Shown here: positions 7,607 through 16,025 of the stretch, piece by piece | Position numbering within the stretch: position 1 is the first letter of the stretch | Layout: each line of letters begins with the position of its first letter | Assembly: GCA_021323815.1 (NCBI GenBank) | Contig: JAJPKG010000445.1 | Span: 1 to 33,165 of the forward strand | Source: Pseudomonadota bacterium | GTDB taxonomy: Bacteria; Chloroflexota; Ktedonobacteria; Ktedonobacterales; JACDGC01 | Reading direction: 5' to 3' | Length of the DNA stretch: 33,165 nt | The notes under the pieces: generated by a model | The model's input: the letters and a program-made list of their open reading frames with translations, nothing else | The model's database searches: none | Told to the model about the DNA's origin: nothing | Translations under genes and position numbers: made by a program

Positions 7607-9040
7607 ATGTTCAACTTAACGAGCAAGAAATATTACTTTTTCGCCGCCTCGCTGTTGGTGATTATTCCGGGCTTCCTCGCGCTGCTGGCGTGGGGACTGA
7701 ATCCCGGCATCGACTTCACCGGCGGCACAACGGTGGATCTGCGCTTCCAGAATGCGCTGACCAGCGCGCAGGCGAACGACGTAGGGCATATCTTCGCCAC
7801 GCAGGCGCATGCGAAAGATGTCAAGGTCTATCTGTCGCACGCGCTCAATAGCGGCGGCGCGCAGATCTTTTGGGTGCAGTTGAACGTCCCGGTGGACAGC
7901 AACGTGCAGAACGAGATTCTGGCACGCTTGCAAGCTCCCGGTGACCGGCTTGGCACCGTCAAGGCATTACCCCCGCTGAACCAGGCATCGCTGGACGGCG
8001 GCAAGACGCATTTCGCGCTGTTGCCCTTCCAGATCACCCCGCCGCCCAGCACGAGCGGCGGACCGGCCTTCACCGTGACGGCGCAAGAGGTGCAGGCGTA
8101 CATCACCGCCAAGCCGCTGCCCAACACCACACCGGTGGCGGCGACCAACAGTTCGACCAGCGCGACGCCCACCGGCACACCCGCGCCGACGGCCACGCCA
8201 ACCAAATCTTCGGCAGGTGCGAGCAGCGGTACCACCAAGCCGGCCACGCTGCCCGTTACCGTGCAAAAAGTCTATGCCGGCACGACGGATCAAATCGTGA
8301 CCGTGCAGACGCAGACGCTGCTGTCGCCGCAACAACTGTCGGACATGGAGTCCACCTTGTTGAGCAAATATGGCGTGCTGTATCAATCGCAGGTGCAGTC
8401 GGTCGGCCCGGCCATCGCCAGCAGCACCACGTTCCTGGCCATCGCGGCGGTCGTGGTTGCTTCGCTGTTCATTCTGTTGTACATTGCCTACGCGTTCCGC
8501 AACGTGGGCAGCGTCGGCAAAGCGTTACGCTATGGCACGTGCGCCGTCATCGCGTTGCTGCACGACGTGCTGGTGGTGCTGGGCGTGTGGGCCATTCTGG
8601 GCCACCTTTTTCCCGCCGTCTTCAAAGTAGACACGCTGTTCGTCACCGCCGTGCTGACCGTCATCGGCTTCTCGGTGCATGACACCATCGTGGTGTTTGA
8701 CCGCATCCGCGAAAACGTGCAGCGCCGCTCGTCAGAGACGTTCGTGGATATCGTCAACGCCAGCCTGTTGCAGACGATGGCGCGCTCGCTGAATACCTCG
8801 CTGACCGTGCTGGTCACGCTGCTGGCGCTGACACTCTTTGGCGGCACCAGCATCCGCCCGTTCACGTTGGCGCTGCTGGTCGGCATCTTCAGCGGCACCT
8901 ATAGCTCCATCTTCAACGCGAGCATGCTGCTGGTGGTGTGGGAAACCGGCGAATGGCGCACGTGGTTCCCCTGGACGCGCAACAAAGCAACAGCGGTGCA
9001 GGTGCGCGGCCAAAGTCTGGCTCGTGCCGGCGCACGCTAA
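7607..9040 (+). CDS. secF: Protein translocase subunit SecF with long periplasmic insert
   Basis: This is the partner of SecD. The 477-residue protein has a first membrane helix at about 10-30, then GIDFTGGTTVDLRF (34-47), which is diagnostic for SecF. The five C-terminal membrane helices begin near 274 and include the motif SVHDTIVVFDRIREN (356-370). Most SecF proteins are near 300 residues; the excess here is in the extracytoplasmic loop, where residues about 166-217 are a Thr/Ala/Pro/Ser-rich stretch without apparent fold. GAGGAGG overlapping the secD stop codon provides the ribosome binding site. A terminator follows at 9067. The insert may be a flexible linker outside the membrane; its role is unknown. 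Confidence 0.96.
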   Translation: MFNLTSKKYYFFAASLLVIIPGFLALLAWGLNPGIDFTGGTTVDLRFQNALTSAQANDVGHIFATQAHAKDVKVYLSHALNSGGAQIFWVQLNVPVDSNVQNEILARLQAPGDRLGTVKALPPLNQASLDGGKTHFALLPFQITPPPSTSGGPAFTVTAQEVQAYITAKPLPNTTPVAATNSSTSATPTGTPAPTATPTKSSAGASSGTTKPATLPVTVQKVYAGTTDQIVTVQTQTLLSPQQLSDMESTLLSKYGVLYQSQVQSVGPAIASSTTFLAIAAVVVASLFILLYIAYAFRNVGSVGKALRYGTCAVIALLHDVLVVLGVWAILGHLFPAVFKVDTLFVTAVLTVIGFSVHDTIVVFDRIRENVQRRSSETFVDIVNASLLQTMARSLNTSLTVLVTLLALTLFGGTSIRPFTLALLVGIFSGTYSSIFNASMLLVVWETGEWRTWFPWTRNKATAVQVRGQSLARAGAR

Positions 9041-9066
9041 AACATATCGCTTCGCCGGCTCACCCT

Positions 9067-9093
9067 CGCCTCCCTGTGTGGGAGGCGATTTTT
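9067..9093 (+). terminator. Rho-independent terminator of secDF
   Basis: CGCCTCCC (9067-9074) pairs perfectly with GGGAGGCG (9080-9087), loop TGTGT, followed by TTTTT at 9089-9093. It lies 27 nt after the secF stop codon. Confidence 0.9.
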
Positions 9094-9123
9094 GTTGTCG
9101 CTTGCATTCCATAAACAAGGTAG

Positions 9124-9152
9124 TTGATGGATACCCTTGCGCATGATATCTT
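9124..9152 (+). promoter_or_regulatory. Promoter candidate for the TM2 protein
   Basis: TTGATG (9124-9129), a 17-nt spacer and TATCTT (9147-9152). The predicted leader to the GTG at 9258 is about 100 nt. Confidence 0.4.
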
Positions 9153-9257
9153 GTGAATGGCATTGTCTTGCCTACATTGTGGAGCAATGTTGTCTCCCAT
9201 CGCTCCCTGCGAACGAGGTGGGGAGAGGGTCGAAACACATCGAGGAGGCGTCATTTC

Positions 9258-10661
9258 GTGAGTAATGTATCACCGCAGGATTTGCGCGCCAAACTGACCT
9301 TTGAGCAGCAGGCGCGTTTCGATGCGCTGTATGAGCGCAACAAAAAGCAGGTAGGAACGGCGCGCGTGCTGTCACTGCCGTTGCTGGGCACCTTTGGGGT
9401 GGATCAATTCTATCTGGGGCATACGGTGCGTGGCGTGCTAAGCCTGCTGTTTTCCTGGACGCTCATTCCCACTGTCGTCGCGCTGTTCGATCTGATCACC
9501 GGCGACATCGATCGCCAGGTGGCCTATGCCAACCAGCGCATCGCCAAAAAAGTCTATGATAACGTGATCGCGCAGACGGTGAAAGAGCAGGTGCCAGCTG
9601 CCGCCGCGCCGGTAGTGAACCCGCCCACGCCCGCGCCGGCCCCCACCCCGGAAGTGCCGGTGGCGTCGCCGGAACCGGAAACAACGGTGGTGATAGCCGA
9701 AGCCGCGGCACCAGCAGCCCAGGTGGCGGAATCTTCCCCGGCAGCCGAAACCGTGATCGCCGCGGATTCCATCCCTGATCCCGCGCCGCCAGCGCCCCAG
9801 GTGACAGAATCTGCTGAAGAGGCTGATGAGACAGTCACCACCACCGGCACCTTCACGCGCACCGACACCACCGCCACATGGCAAGCGGGCATGAGCGAGC
9901 CGGCGGTCACCACAGACACGCAAACTGTGACGGTGGGCGAAACAGATGCCGCCGCCGTCGCCGATGCCGTTATCCAAACCACTCCCGCCGCAGAAGAACC
10001 GGCTGCGGTAGCAGCGGATGAGCCGGCAGCCGTCGTGGTGGAAACGCCTGTTGCCCCTGAGCCGTCCACCGCAGATTTCGCCCCTGGTGAAGGCGTGCTG
10101 GTCTTCTTAGATGACACGCCCGCCGCCGAACCCCCTGCCACCACCCCGGTCGATGTCGTTGAGGTGGATCAGGCGCAGCAGTCCGGTGAGGCTGAAACCA
10201 TCAGCGAGATGACATCCGTCGCGTCGCAGCATTATCACGATGGCAAGCTGGTCAGCGCGGCGCGCGCCACCACAACCATAACCGGTGAGATCACCAGCGT
10301 GGTGAGCGATCACTCGTCGCTGCTGGAAGAGGTAGAGCAGCGTGCCGCCACGCCCAGTGCCAGCGACTGGGTGGATGTCTCTCCGCTCAGTTCCGATACC
10401 TCAACCGGCTCAGCGCAGGCGGCAAACACACCCGCGGATTCCGCACAAACAGCGAATGCTCCCGCCGCTCAGCCCAACAGCGACACCAACTTGCCCGGCG
10501 GTGGCCTCGCCACCGGCGGCGATAACCCCGGCGGTGGCCTCGCCACCGGTGGCGGCGATAACCCCGGCGGCGATCTCGGCAACAGCGGCGGCACGTCCGG
10601 CAGCGGAGATACTAATCCGCCTGAGCCGCGGCGCGGCCCGAATCAGCCCATTCCAGAATAA
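9258..10661 (+). CDS. TM2-domain membrane protein with long low-complexity tail
   Basis: Residues about 36-82 of this 467-residue protein form a TM2 domain: a pair of membrane helices with the signature GTFGVDQFYLGH between them. A conserved-looking helical stretch (83-110) follows. From about 113 to 405 the chain is an acidic, Ala/Pro/Val/Thr/Glu-rich, probably disordered region, and the last 60 residues are a Gly/Asn-rich repeat ending in PNQPIPE. The start is GTG at 9258 with GAGGAGG 9 nt upstream; the frame is open further upstream but lacks such a site. TM2 proteins are widespread and mostly of unknown function. The tail has no cleavage or sorting motif that I recognise. It is followed by a terminator and by a lytic-transglycosylase-like gene with its own promoter. 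Confidence 0.85.
   Translation: MSNVSPQDLRAKLTFEQQARFDALYERNKKQVGTARVLSLPLLGTFGVDQFYLGHTVRGVLSLLFSWTLIPTVVALFDLITGDIDRQVAYANQRIAKKVYDNVIAQTVKEQVPAAAAPVVNPPTPAPAPTPEVPVASPEPETTVVIAEAAAPAAQVAESSPAAETVIAADSIPDPAPPAPQVTESAEEADETVTTTGTFTRTDTTATWQAGMSEPAVTTDTQTVTVGETDAAAVADAVIQTTPAAEEPAAVAADEPAAVVVETPVAPEPSTADFAPGEGVLVFLDDTPAAEPPATTPVDVVEVDQAQQSGEAETISEMTSVASQHYHDGKLVSAARATTTITGEITSVVSDHSSLLEEVEQRAATPSASDWVDVSPLSSDTSTGSAQAANTPADSAQTANAPAAQPNSDTNLPGGGLATGGDNPGGGLATGGGDNPGGDLGNSGGTSGSGDTNPPEPRRGPNQPIPE
10494..10580 (+). repeat. In-frame tandem repeat coding for Gly-rich tail
   Basis: A 33-nt unit (10494-10526) is followed by a 36-nt copy (10527-10562) carrying one extra GGC-type codon, and then by a shorter diverged third copy. 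The units encode PGGGLATGGDN, PGGGLATGGGDN and PGGDLGNSGG. Near-identity at the DNA level, including silent positions, points to recent slippage or duplication within the gene. Confidence 0.85.
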
Positions 10662-10683
10662 GAAAGTACGCCTGCTGCATATG

Positions 10684-10732
10684 CCGGGCGGCAAGCGAGG
10701 GAAAGTGATCCTTCTCGCTCGCCGCCCGGTGT
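10684..10732 (+). terminator. Large hairpin terminator after the TM2 gene
   Basis: CCGGGCGGC (10684-10692) pairs with GCCGCCCGG (10721-10729), and AGCGAG (10694-10699) with CTCGCT (10714-10719), separated by one A/C mismatch. The T-rich stretch after it is short (TGTTTG), so termination is likely but not ideal. Confidence 0.6.
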
Positions 10733-10769
10733 TTGTCTGGTACCTCTGGGGGATGCCGCTTCGCGAGGC

Positions 10770-10798
10770 TTGACGATCCCTCGTCACCTGCGTATCAT
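10770..10798 (+). promoter_or_regulatory. Promoter of the transglycosylase-like gene
   Basis: TTGACG (10770-10775), a 17-nt spacer and TATCAT (10793-10798). Both hexamers match consensus at five of six positions. The start is predicted near 10805, about 65 nt before the ATG at 10870. Confidence 0.65.
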
Positions 10799-10869
10799 AG
10801 AGACGCAAGAACATGGGCGCTGGCGCACTGCGCCAGCGTTGTTTGTTGGGGGAGAGCGACGGAGCGGCT

Positions 10870-11682
10870 ATGCCTTACGACGATGATGTTCGGCGTCCTG
10901 ATAGGTCGCGGGCCGACCATTCCTGGACGGATACGTCATATTCGCGCGACCCTCGCCACGCTGAGGATGTTGCCGACCTGCCAACGGAGCGTGGTCCCGC
11001 CAGTCGTCCCATGAAGCGCGACCGCGAGCGGCGCGAGCTGACTCCCCTGGCCTACAACAACGCTGGTAAGCTGGCACCCGCCGGCCAGCGCAAACCAGCA
11101 GGTCCCGGCGCGCCGATGATCATTACCGGCGACGGCAAGATCTCGCCGGTGCGCCCTTCGTTGCATCGTCCCCAGCCACGCTCGCGCGCGATGCGCGTCA
11201 CATTTCTCTCATTCGCCTCATGCGTATTGCTGGCGCTGCTGTTCGCTTCCACGCCCATCACCGCCGGCGCGTCGGGCCAGGTGGGCAACTTCATCGCAGG
11301 CGCGCAGGCATGGAAGCTGCCCACTGCAACGCCCACCCCCACGCCCACCCTTGATCCTTCCACTGTTGGTGGCCCCGGCACGGGCTATAATCCTGGTGCC
11401 GCCACCATCATCAACGAGATCAAAGCGACTTTCGGCAGCTATAGCGCAGGGGCGCTGGCGGTGGCGAAATGTGAATCAGGCTACGACCCCAATGCCTGGA
11501 ATCCCGTCTCGATCATGGGCAGCCACGCCGAGGGCGTCTTCCAGATCCTCTTTCCCGCCACATGGGATAACACCAGCTACGCCGGCTACAGCCCCTATAA
11601 TGCTTGGGCCAACATCCACGCCGCCTATCAGATCTTCTCGCGCGACGGCTATTCCTGGCGCGAGTGGCAATGCCAGCCCTGA
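10870..11682 (+). CDS. Membrane-anchored lytic transglycosylase-like protein
   Basis: The 270-residue protein has a long hydrophilic, charged N-terminus (1-105), one membrane helix (about 109-131), a Pro/Thr linker (151-160) and a C-terminal domain (about 175-270). That domain resembles lysozyme-like transglycosylase or Rpf folds, which cleave peptidoglycan glycan strands. E202 in AKCESGYDP is the likely catalytic acid, followed by EGVFQIL, the usual (G)xFQ motif, and a Tyr/Trp-rich end. C201 and C268 could form a disulfide, as in Rpf domains. Orientation would place the domain outside the cell. The ATG at 10870 has GGAG 6 nt upstream; the frame is open earlier. The ATPase gene follows after 178 nt. 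Assignment to SLT versus Rpf subgroups cannot be settled here. Confidence 0.82.
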   Translation: MPYDDDVRRPDRSRADHSWTDTSYSRDPRHAEDVADLPTERGPASRPMKRDRERRELTPLAYNNAGKLAPAGQRKPAGPGAPMIITGDGKISPVRPSLHRPQPRSRAMRVTFLSFASCVLLALLFASTPITAGASGQVGNFIAGAQAWKLPTATPTPTPTLDPSTVGGPGTGYNPGAATIINEIKATFGSYSAGALAVAKCESGYDPNAWNPVSIMGSHAEGVFQILFPATWDNTSYAGYSPYNAWANIHAAYQIFSRDGYSWREWQCQP

Positions 11683-11860
11683 GGCTGCCGGAACACGCTC
11701 TTTTCCCTCCCGCCGTCTCCACTGCCGACGACCATCGCCGCATAGCTGGTAATCCTTCACATCGTGATCGTCAGCGTGCGCATTTCTTGAAGCGTCAACC
11801 TCTTTTGTGACATCATACAAGGGGGTAAGACAGTTATTTTCTGAGAAATGAGCATGGGAT

Positions 11861-14305
11861 ATGGTGGCGAATCCGGCAATTTATTGCATGACACCTCGCA
11901 AAACAGAGGCAGCGGGAGCGCTCGTAACGCGGCACGCCATCCTCGGCTTTGCGCTGCATGCGCTGAGTGGCGGCAACTCGCGCGAGCGCCTAGCCGGGCA
12001 GACGATGTTGCTGACGCGTCTGCAAGCGGCAACGGAACATCTGCCGGGAGCGAGCCGCGCGCTGGAATTGCGCTACATCGTTCAGCCGGGAACCGCCGAC
12101 AACGACTGGCACGAACAGGTGACGTGCGCCTTGCTGGCGCGCCTGAGCGCGTGGGACATGGCCCGCGCCCAATTGCGCAAACAGGCGGCACAGTTCAGCC
12201 AGGAGATGGCGCATCTGCTTTCCAGCACCTTGCCGGGTTATCGCTTCGCGCCCTTTACCCGCCTCGAAGAGCTTCACGCCGCGCTGGAACCGTTTCGCGT
12301 GGCTGACACCGGTGAGGTGCGCCAGCGCGTGCCGGCGGGGGATTCCGCCTTGCCGCTGCCCCTGCTGGGCGTGCCCGACGCCGACATGATCATCGAGATG
12401 ATGTTGCGCCAACCCATGCCCACGCTGTTGAGCATCGCCCTGGAACCCGCCGCACTGCCGGAATATATCCCGCTATCCCATCTTCCGGATGCGGACGGTC
12501 CCGCACCGGATATCGGCGTCGGCGCGATTCGCAAACATGAAGGTGCCAGCGAACTGCCCTCTTCAGTGGAGGCGCTGACCCGCGCGCAGGATGTCGCCGT
12601 GCAGCGCTGGCAGGTGCAGCACGTGCGGGCATTGCGCCAGCGCGCCTTTCGCCTGCGCGTGCAACTGGCCGGTGCCGGCCCCCTGAGCGACGCGCTGGTG
12701 GCAACGGCGCTGGGCGAGATCGGCGGGCCGGGTCGCCTGACAGCGGAGACCACGTGGCAAGAGCCATCATTGCCGCTGGCGGGCGGCGGCGTGTGGGTGC
12801 GCCCGCGCAGCATCATCCCACGCGGACGCAAGCAGAACGAGGGCAGCGTGGCGCTGGCGAATCTGCGCACCATCGGCTTCGCGCCCTGGGGCGACGCGCC
12901 GCCCCTCGCTGGGCTGGCGGATCTCGGCGAGGCAGCGCGCCTTTTCGCTCTGCCGCCCGAAGCACCCTGGCTCACCGCGCCAAGCGCCGCCCAAAAGCTC
13001 GCTTTCACTGCCAAAGTGGCAGATGGTTTGCGCCTGGGGGTGAACCGCGTGCGCGACGACGAGCGCCCCATTCACCTGCCGCTAACCAGCCGCAATCTGC
13101 ACCTGTGGATCGTCGGCCAGACCGGCACCGGCAAATCTACCCTGCTGGAATCGCTGATCTTGCAAGATATCCATGCCGGGCGTGGAGTCATCTGCATCGA
13201 GCCGCACGGCGACCTCATCGCGCAGATCCTCGGCAAGATCCCGCTGCGCCGCAAGCAGGATGTCATCATCTTCGACCCAGCCGATAGCGAGCACATCGTC
13301 GGCATCAATCCGCTCATCGCCGAAAATGAGGCGCAAAAAGCGCTGGTGGTGAGCGCGTTTCTGGCCCTGCTGCGCAAGATCTATGATCCCTATAACCAGG
13401 GCATCACCGGCCCACGCTTCGAGCACGCCGCGCGCAATGGCCTGCTGACGGTGATGAGCATGCCCGAAGGCGGCACGCTGATCGACTTCATGCGCGCCTT
13501 CACCGACGACCGCTTTCGCAACCGCATCTTGCCACACGTCACCGATCCACTGGTGCGCCGCTATTGGCTGGATCAGATCGCGCATACAGCGGACTTTCAC
13601 CGCAGCGAGGTGCTGGACTGGGTGGTGTCGAAATTTGGCCGCTTCGTCACCGATCCGACCATCCGGCGCATCGTGGGGCAGAGCCGCAGCAGCTTTTCTT
13701 TCCGCGAGGCGATGGACAGCAGCAAGATCGTCCTGCTGAGCCTGGCGAAAGGACTGGTGGGCAGTGACAATGCCAACTTCCTGGGTCTGGTGCTGCTGCC
13801 GATGATCCTGCATGCCGCGCTCTCGCGCGCCGACACGCCGGGCAGCGAGCGGCGCGACGTGGCACTCTATATCGACGAGTTCCAGAACTACGCCACCGAC
13901 AGCCTGGCGCTGATGCTGGCCGAGGCGCGCAAATATCGTCTGGCGCTGACGCTGGCGAACCAGCACATCGGCCAGTTGACGCAGGAGATTCGCGATGCCG
14001 TCATCGGCAACGTGGGATCCATCCTCTCGTTCCGCCTGGGCGTGGCCGATGCCGCGCTGATGGAGCACATTCTGGCACCCGCGCCGGTGAGCGCCGCGCA
14101 CTTCGTCAGCCTGCCCAACTTCACAGCATATGGCCGCCTGATGGTGGAACGCCAGCGCACGCCCGTTTTCACCGTCGAAACCGAGACGGTCCCCCATCGT
14201 TTCGACGCCGCCCGCGCCGCCGATCTGCGTGCCCTCTCGCGCAAGAAATATGGCCGGCCACGCGATGTGGTGGATGACGAGATCAACAATCGCTCGCAGT
14301 TGTGA
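11861..14305 (+). CDS. Large HerA/TraD-like ATPase (type IV coupling-protein-like)
   Basis: This 814-residue protein carries a C-terminal RecA-like motor of the HerA/VirD4/TraD group, which pumps DNA or protein. Walker A is GQTGTGKST (419-427, K425). The segment CIEPHGDLIAQIL and VIIFDPAD follow it. Walker B is ALYIDEFQN with D672-E673, and a sensor-like LANQHIGQLT comes next. Residues 1-400 form an uncharacterised region rich in helix-forming residues. I see no N-terminal membrane helices, unlike conjugative VirD4 proteins, so it is probably cytosolic. No relaxase, VirB4 or pilin gene lies in the window. The ATG at 11861 has only a weak ribosome binding site, so the true start may differ by some residues. 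Its stop lies 3 nt from that of convergent gpmI. Confidence 0.85.
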   Translation: MVANPAIYCMTPRKTEAAGALVTRHAILGFALHALSGGNSRERLAGQTMLLTRLQAATEHLPGASRALELRYIVQPGTADNDWHEQVTCALLARLSAWDMARAQLRKQAAQFSQEMAHLLSSTLPGYRFAPFTRLEELHAALEPFRVADTGEVRQRVPAGDSALPLPLLGVPDADMIIEMMLRQPMPTLLSIALEPAALPEYIPLSHLPDADGPAPDIGVGAIRKHEGASELPSSVEALTRAQDVAVQRWQVQHVRALRQRAFRLRVQLAGAGPLSDALVATALGEIGGPGRLTAETTWQEPSLPLAGGGVWVRPRSIIPRGRKQNEGSVALANLRTIGFAPWGDAPPLAGLADLGEAARLFALPPEAPWLTAPSAAQKLAFTAKVADGLRLGVNRVRDDERPIHLPLTSRNLHLWIVGQTGTGKSTLLESLILQDIHAGRGVICIEPHGDLIAQILGKIPLRRKQDVIIFDPADSEHIVGINPLIAENEAQKALVVSAFLALLRKIYDPYNQGITGPRFEHAARNGLLTVMSMPEGGTLIDFMRAFTDDRFRNRILPHVTDPLVRRYWLDQIAHTADFHRSEVLDWVVSKFGRFVTDPTIRRIVGQSRSSFSFREAMDSSKIVLLSLAKGLVGSDNANFLGLVLLPMILHAALSRADTPGSERRDVALYIDEFQNYATDSLALMLAEARKYRLALTLANQHIGQLTQEIRDAVIGNVGSILSFRLGVADAALMEHILAPAPVSAAHFVSLPNFTAYGRLMVERQRTPVFTVETETVPHRFDAARAADLRALSRKKYGRPRDVVDDEINNRSQL

Positions 14306-14308
14306 GAG

Positions 14309-15895
14309 CTACCCCCCAATCAAGCTGCGCCCCGTCATATCGTGCGGCGCGGGGATGCCCAGCACCTGCAACGCGGTCGGCGCGATGTCGGCCAGGATTC
14401 CGTTGGCGCGCAGGGTGACGTTGGGCCATTGCGGCACCACGAAATAGAACGGCACGGGATTGGTTGTGTGGGCCGTGAAGGGCTGGCCGGTGTCATAATC
14501 GATCATCTGGTCGGCGTTGCCGTGATCCGCTGTGATGAAGGCCGCGCCGCCCGCTGCCAGCGTCGCATCCACCACGCGCCCCACGCCGGCGTCCACCGTC
14601 TCGACGGCTTTGATGGCGGCTTCGATGACGCCGGTGTGCCCCACCATGTCGGCATTGGCATAATTCATGATCACCACGTCATAATCGCCGGAACGGATGC
14701 GCTCCACCGCGTTATCGGTCAGCGGGATGGCGCTCATCTCCGGTTGCAGATCATAGGTCTTGACTTTGGGCGACGGCACCAGCAAGCGATCCTCGCCGGG
14801 GAAGGGCAGCTCCCGCCCGCCGTTGATGAAATACGTCACGTGGGCATATTTCTCGGTCTCAGCGGTGTGGAACTGGCGCATCCCCTGATCGCTGATGACT
14901 TTGGCCAGAGGCTCTTCCACGTCGTCGCTCTCGAAAGCGACCGCAACGGGCAGGCCCTTCTCATATTCGGTCATCGTGACAAAGGCCAGGTCATCCAGGC
15001 GCGGGCCGCGCTCAAAGACGCCCTCGGCCTGGGGCGGCATCTCCGGCAGCACGAAGGCTTTGGTGAGCTGGCGGGCGCGGTCGGCGCGGAAATTATAATA
15101 GATCACCGCATCGCCGTCCTGCACCAGCCCCACCGGCGCGCCATGCTCATCGCGCAGCACAATCGGTTCGATGAATTCGTCCGTCACTCCGGCGTCATAC
15201 GAAGCGGCGATGGCGGCAACGGGATCGCGCGCCGGCGTGCCCTCGCCCCACGTCATGGCGCGATATACCCGCCCCGTGCGCTCCCAGCGGTTGTCGCGGT
15301 CCATCGCCCACAAGCGCCCCGCGATGGTCGCCACCTGCGCCGGATGGTCCGGATCGATCCCATTGATCGCCATGCGTAAATCTTTCATGAACCCCACGCC
15401 GCTGGTCGGGGCAGTGTCGCGCCCATCCGTGAAAGCATGGACGCGCACGCGCTCGATGCCATGTTTCGCCGCCAGGCGCAGGCATGCTTCCAGGTGGCTC
15501 TGGTGCGCGTGAACGCCGCCGGTGCCGAGCAGCCCGCACAGATGCAGCGTGCTCTGGTTTTGTTTCACGTGCGCCACCGCGCTCAGCAGGGCAGGATTCT
15601 GAAAGAACGAGCCGTCGTCGATGGCAGTGGTGATGCGCGTGAAGTCTTGCACGACCTTTTTGCCCGCGCCGATGTTCAGATGCCCCACCTCAGAGTTACC
15701 CATCTGCCCTTCCGGCAACCCCACCGCGCCACCGGATGCCTGCAACAGCGTGTGCGGCCAGGTGGCGGCAATGCGGTCGATGTTGGGCGTGCGCGCCAGG
15801 GCAATGGCGTTGCCCTCTTTGCGCGGATTGAAGCCCCACCCGTCCATGACGATCAACACGAACGGGCGTGGACGGCTATGCGCGGACGTAGACAT
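14309..15895 (-). CDS. gpmI: 2,3-bisphosphoglycerate-independent phosphoglycerate mutase
   Basis: The enzyme interconverts 3- and 2-phosphoglycerate in glycolysis and gluconeogenesis through a phosphoserine and two metal ions, normally manganese. The 528-residue protein has a normal family length. D18 lies in VMDGWG, the nucleophile S68 in MGNSEVGHLNIG, the substrate loop in TDGRDTAPTSG, and later metal ligands in NYANADMVGHTG and ITADHGNADQM. AAGGGAG precedes the ATG at 15895. It is convergent with the ATPase gene, the two stop codons being only 3 nt apart with no terminator between. A gap of about 130 nt separates it from queE upstream, with its own promoter candidate. Confidence 0.97.
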   Translation of the reverse strand: MSTSAHSRPRPFVLIVMDGWGFNPRKEGNAIALARTPNIDRIAATWPHTLLQASGGAVGLPEGQMGNSEVGHLNIGAGKKVVQDFTRITTAIDDGSFFQNPALLSAVAHVKQNQSTLHLCGLLGTGGVHAHQSHLEACLRLAAKHGIERVRVHAFTDGRDTAPTSGVGFMKDLRMAINGIDPDHPAQVATIAGRLWAMDRDNRWERTGRVYRAMTWGEGTPARDPVAAIAASYDAGVTDEFIEPIVLRDEHGAPVGLVQDGDAVIYYNFRADRARQLTKAFVLPEMPPQAEGVFERGPRLDDLAFVTMTEYEKGLPVAVAFESDDVEEPLAKVISDQGMRQFHTAETEKYAHVTYFINGGRELPFPGEDRLLVPSPKVKTYDLQPEMSAIPLTDNAVERIRSGDYDVVIMNYANADMVGHTGVIEAAIKAVETVDAGVGRVVDATLAAGGAAFITADHGNADQMIDYDTGQPFTAHTTNPVPFYFVVPQWPNVTLRANGILADIAPTALQVLGIPAPHDMTGRSLIGG

Positions 15896-15944
15896 GCTCT
15901 ATCTGCTCCCTTGCTGGAGAATGAATGTTGGCTGCTCTCCGGCA

Positions 15945-15953
15945 AGTATACCA
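15945..15953 (-). promoter_or_regulatory. Extended -10 promoter candidate for gpmI
   Basis: On the minus strand TGG-TATACT reads as an extended -10, about 50 nt before the gpmI ATG. No clear -35 is present at the proper distance. Confidence 0.4.
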
Positions 15954-16025
15954 TGCAGCATGGCTCCATCATCGACATCTGCATGGGGAAGCGAGAGCGC
16001 GTCAAGAGCGAAAGCGTGCGTTGAT

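Noticed and set aside
9241..9250. Upstream part of the TM2 frame from ATG 9153 as true start
   Set aside because: The residues before 9258 have no homologous look, while GAGGAGG sits 9 nt before the GTG at 9258.
10862..14305. A complete type IV secretion or conjugation system
   Set aside because: Only a transglycosylase-like protein and a coupling-like ATPase are present. Relaxase, VirB4, pilin and the core channel genes are missing.
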